Shown here one piece after another: positions 5,921 to 5,939 of a stretch of 5,939 nucleotides of DNA. The position numbers and the translations under genes are program-made. The notes beneath the pieces were generated by a model. The model did no database searches and was not told the DNA's origin. It saw only the letters and a program-made list of their open reading frames with translations. Origin of the DNA: Firmicutes bacterium UBA3910 (GTDB lineage: Bacteria > Bacillota > Limnochordia > Darwinibacteriales > Darwinibacteriaceae); assembly GCA_002391465.1 (NCBI GenBank), contig DGFC01000104.1:1-5939 (forward strand). Reading direction: 5' to 3'. How positions within the stretch are numbered: position 1 is the stretch's first letter; each line of letters starts with the position of its first letter.

Positions 5921-5939
5921 CTGTCTCTTATACACATCT
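5921..5939. other. Nextera/Tn5 mosaic-end sequencing adapter, not genomic
   Basis: The terminal 19 bases CTGTCTCTTATACACATCT are identical to the transposase mosaic end used in Nextera libraries, in the orientation expected when a read runs off the end of an insert. They sit exactly at the contig edge and interrupt a conserved protease gene. They are untrimmed adapter rather than a Tn5 insertion. Confidence 0.97.

Noticed and set aside
5921..5939. Tn5 transposon end as a mobile element
   Set aside because: It is only the 19-bp mosaic end, exactly at the contig edge, with no transposon body: sequencing adapter, not an insertion.

Overview
This 5.9-kb window looks like one end of a draft or metagenomic contig from a moderately GC-rich anaerobe-type Firmicutes relative. 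The evidence for the lineage is strong AGGAGG-like ribosome sites, ATP-independent T-run terminators, an occasional TTG start and dense short-spaced operons; the genus cannot be read from the sequence. The last 19 bases (5921-5939) are exactly the Illumina Nextera/Tn5 mosaic-end adapter, so the right edge is a library artefact and the true genomic sequence stops at about 5920.

Layout. Positions 1-637 (minus strand) hold the N-terminal part of a glutamate-1-semialdehyde-aminotransferase-like PLP enzyme, open at the left edge and interrupted by one in-frame TAG at 299-301. A divergent intergenic region (638-809) carries a tandem 11-bp direct repeat and a sigma-70-type promoter that drives a tRNA-Arg(CCG) gene (810-884), followed by a clear intrinsic terminator. 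Next comes folD (1019-1861, plus strand), the one-carbon/folate enzyme. It converges on, and overlaps by 11 bp, a 199-residue membrane-anchored protein on the minus strand (1851-2450) that resembles a lobe of an ABC solute-binding protein but is not a recognised family.

Divergent from that gene, a cobalamin riboswitch (about 2546-2714, with its expression platform running to about 2802) precedes btuF-btuC-btuD (2816-5431). These three genes overlap one another and encode a complete vitamin B12 importer: binding protein, FecCD permease and ATPase. The riboswitch should shut down the importer when adenosylcobalamin is plentiful. A trypsin-like HtrA/DegP protease gene begins at 5491 after a 59-bp gap and is cut off by the contig end after the catalytic His and Asp.

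No mobile element, CRISPR array or novel multi-gene defence-type system is visible. The most noteworthy points are the lone amber codon inside an otherwise intact aminotransferase (and the fact that the only other TAG stop, in btuD, is backed by TAA two codons later), the unfamiliar SBP-like mini-protein, the B12-binding protein without a lipobox, and an inverted repeat that could hide the htrA ribosome site.
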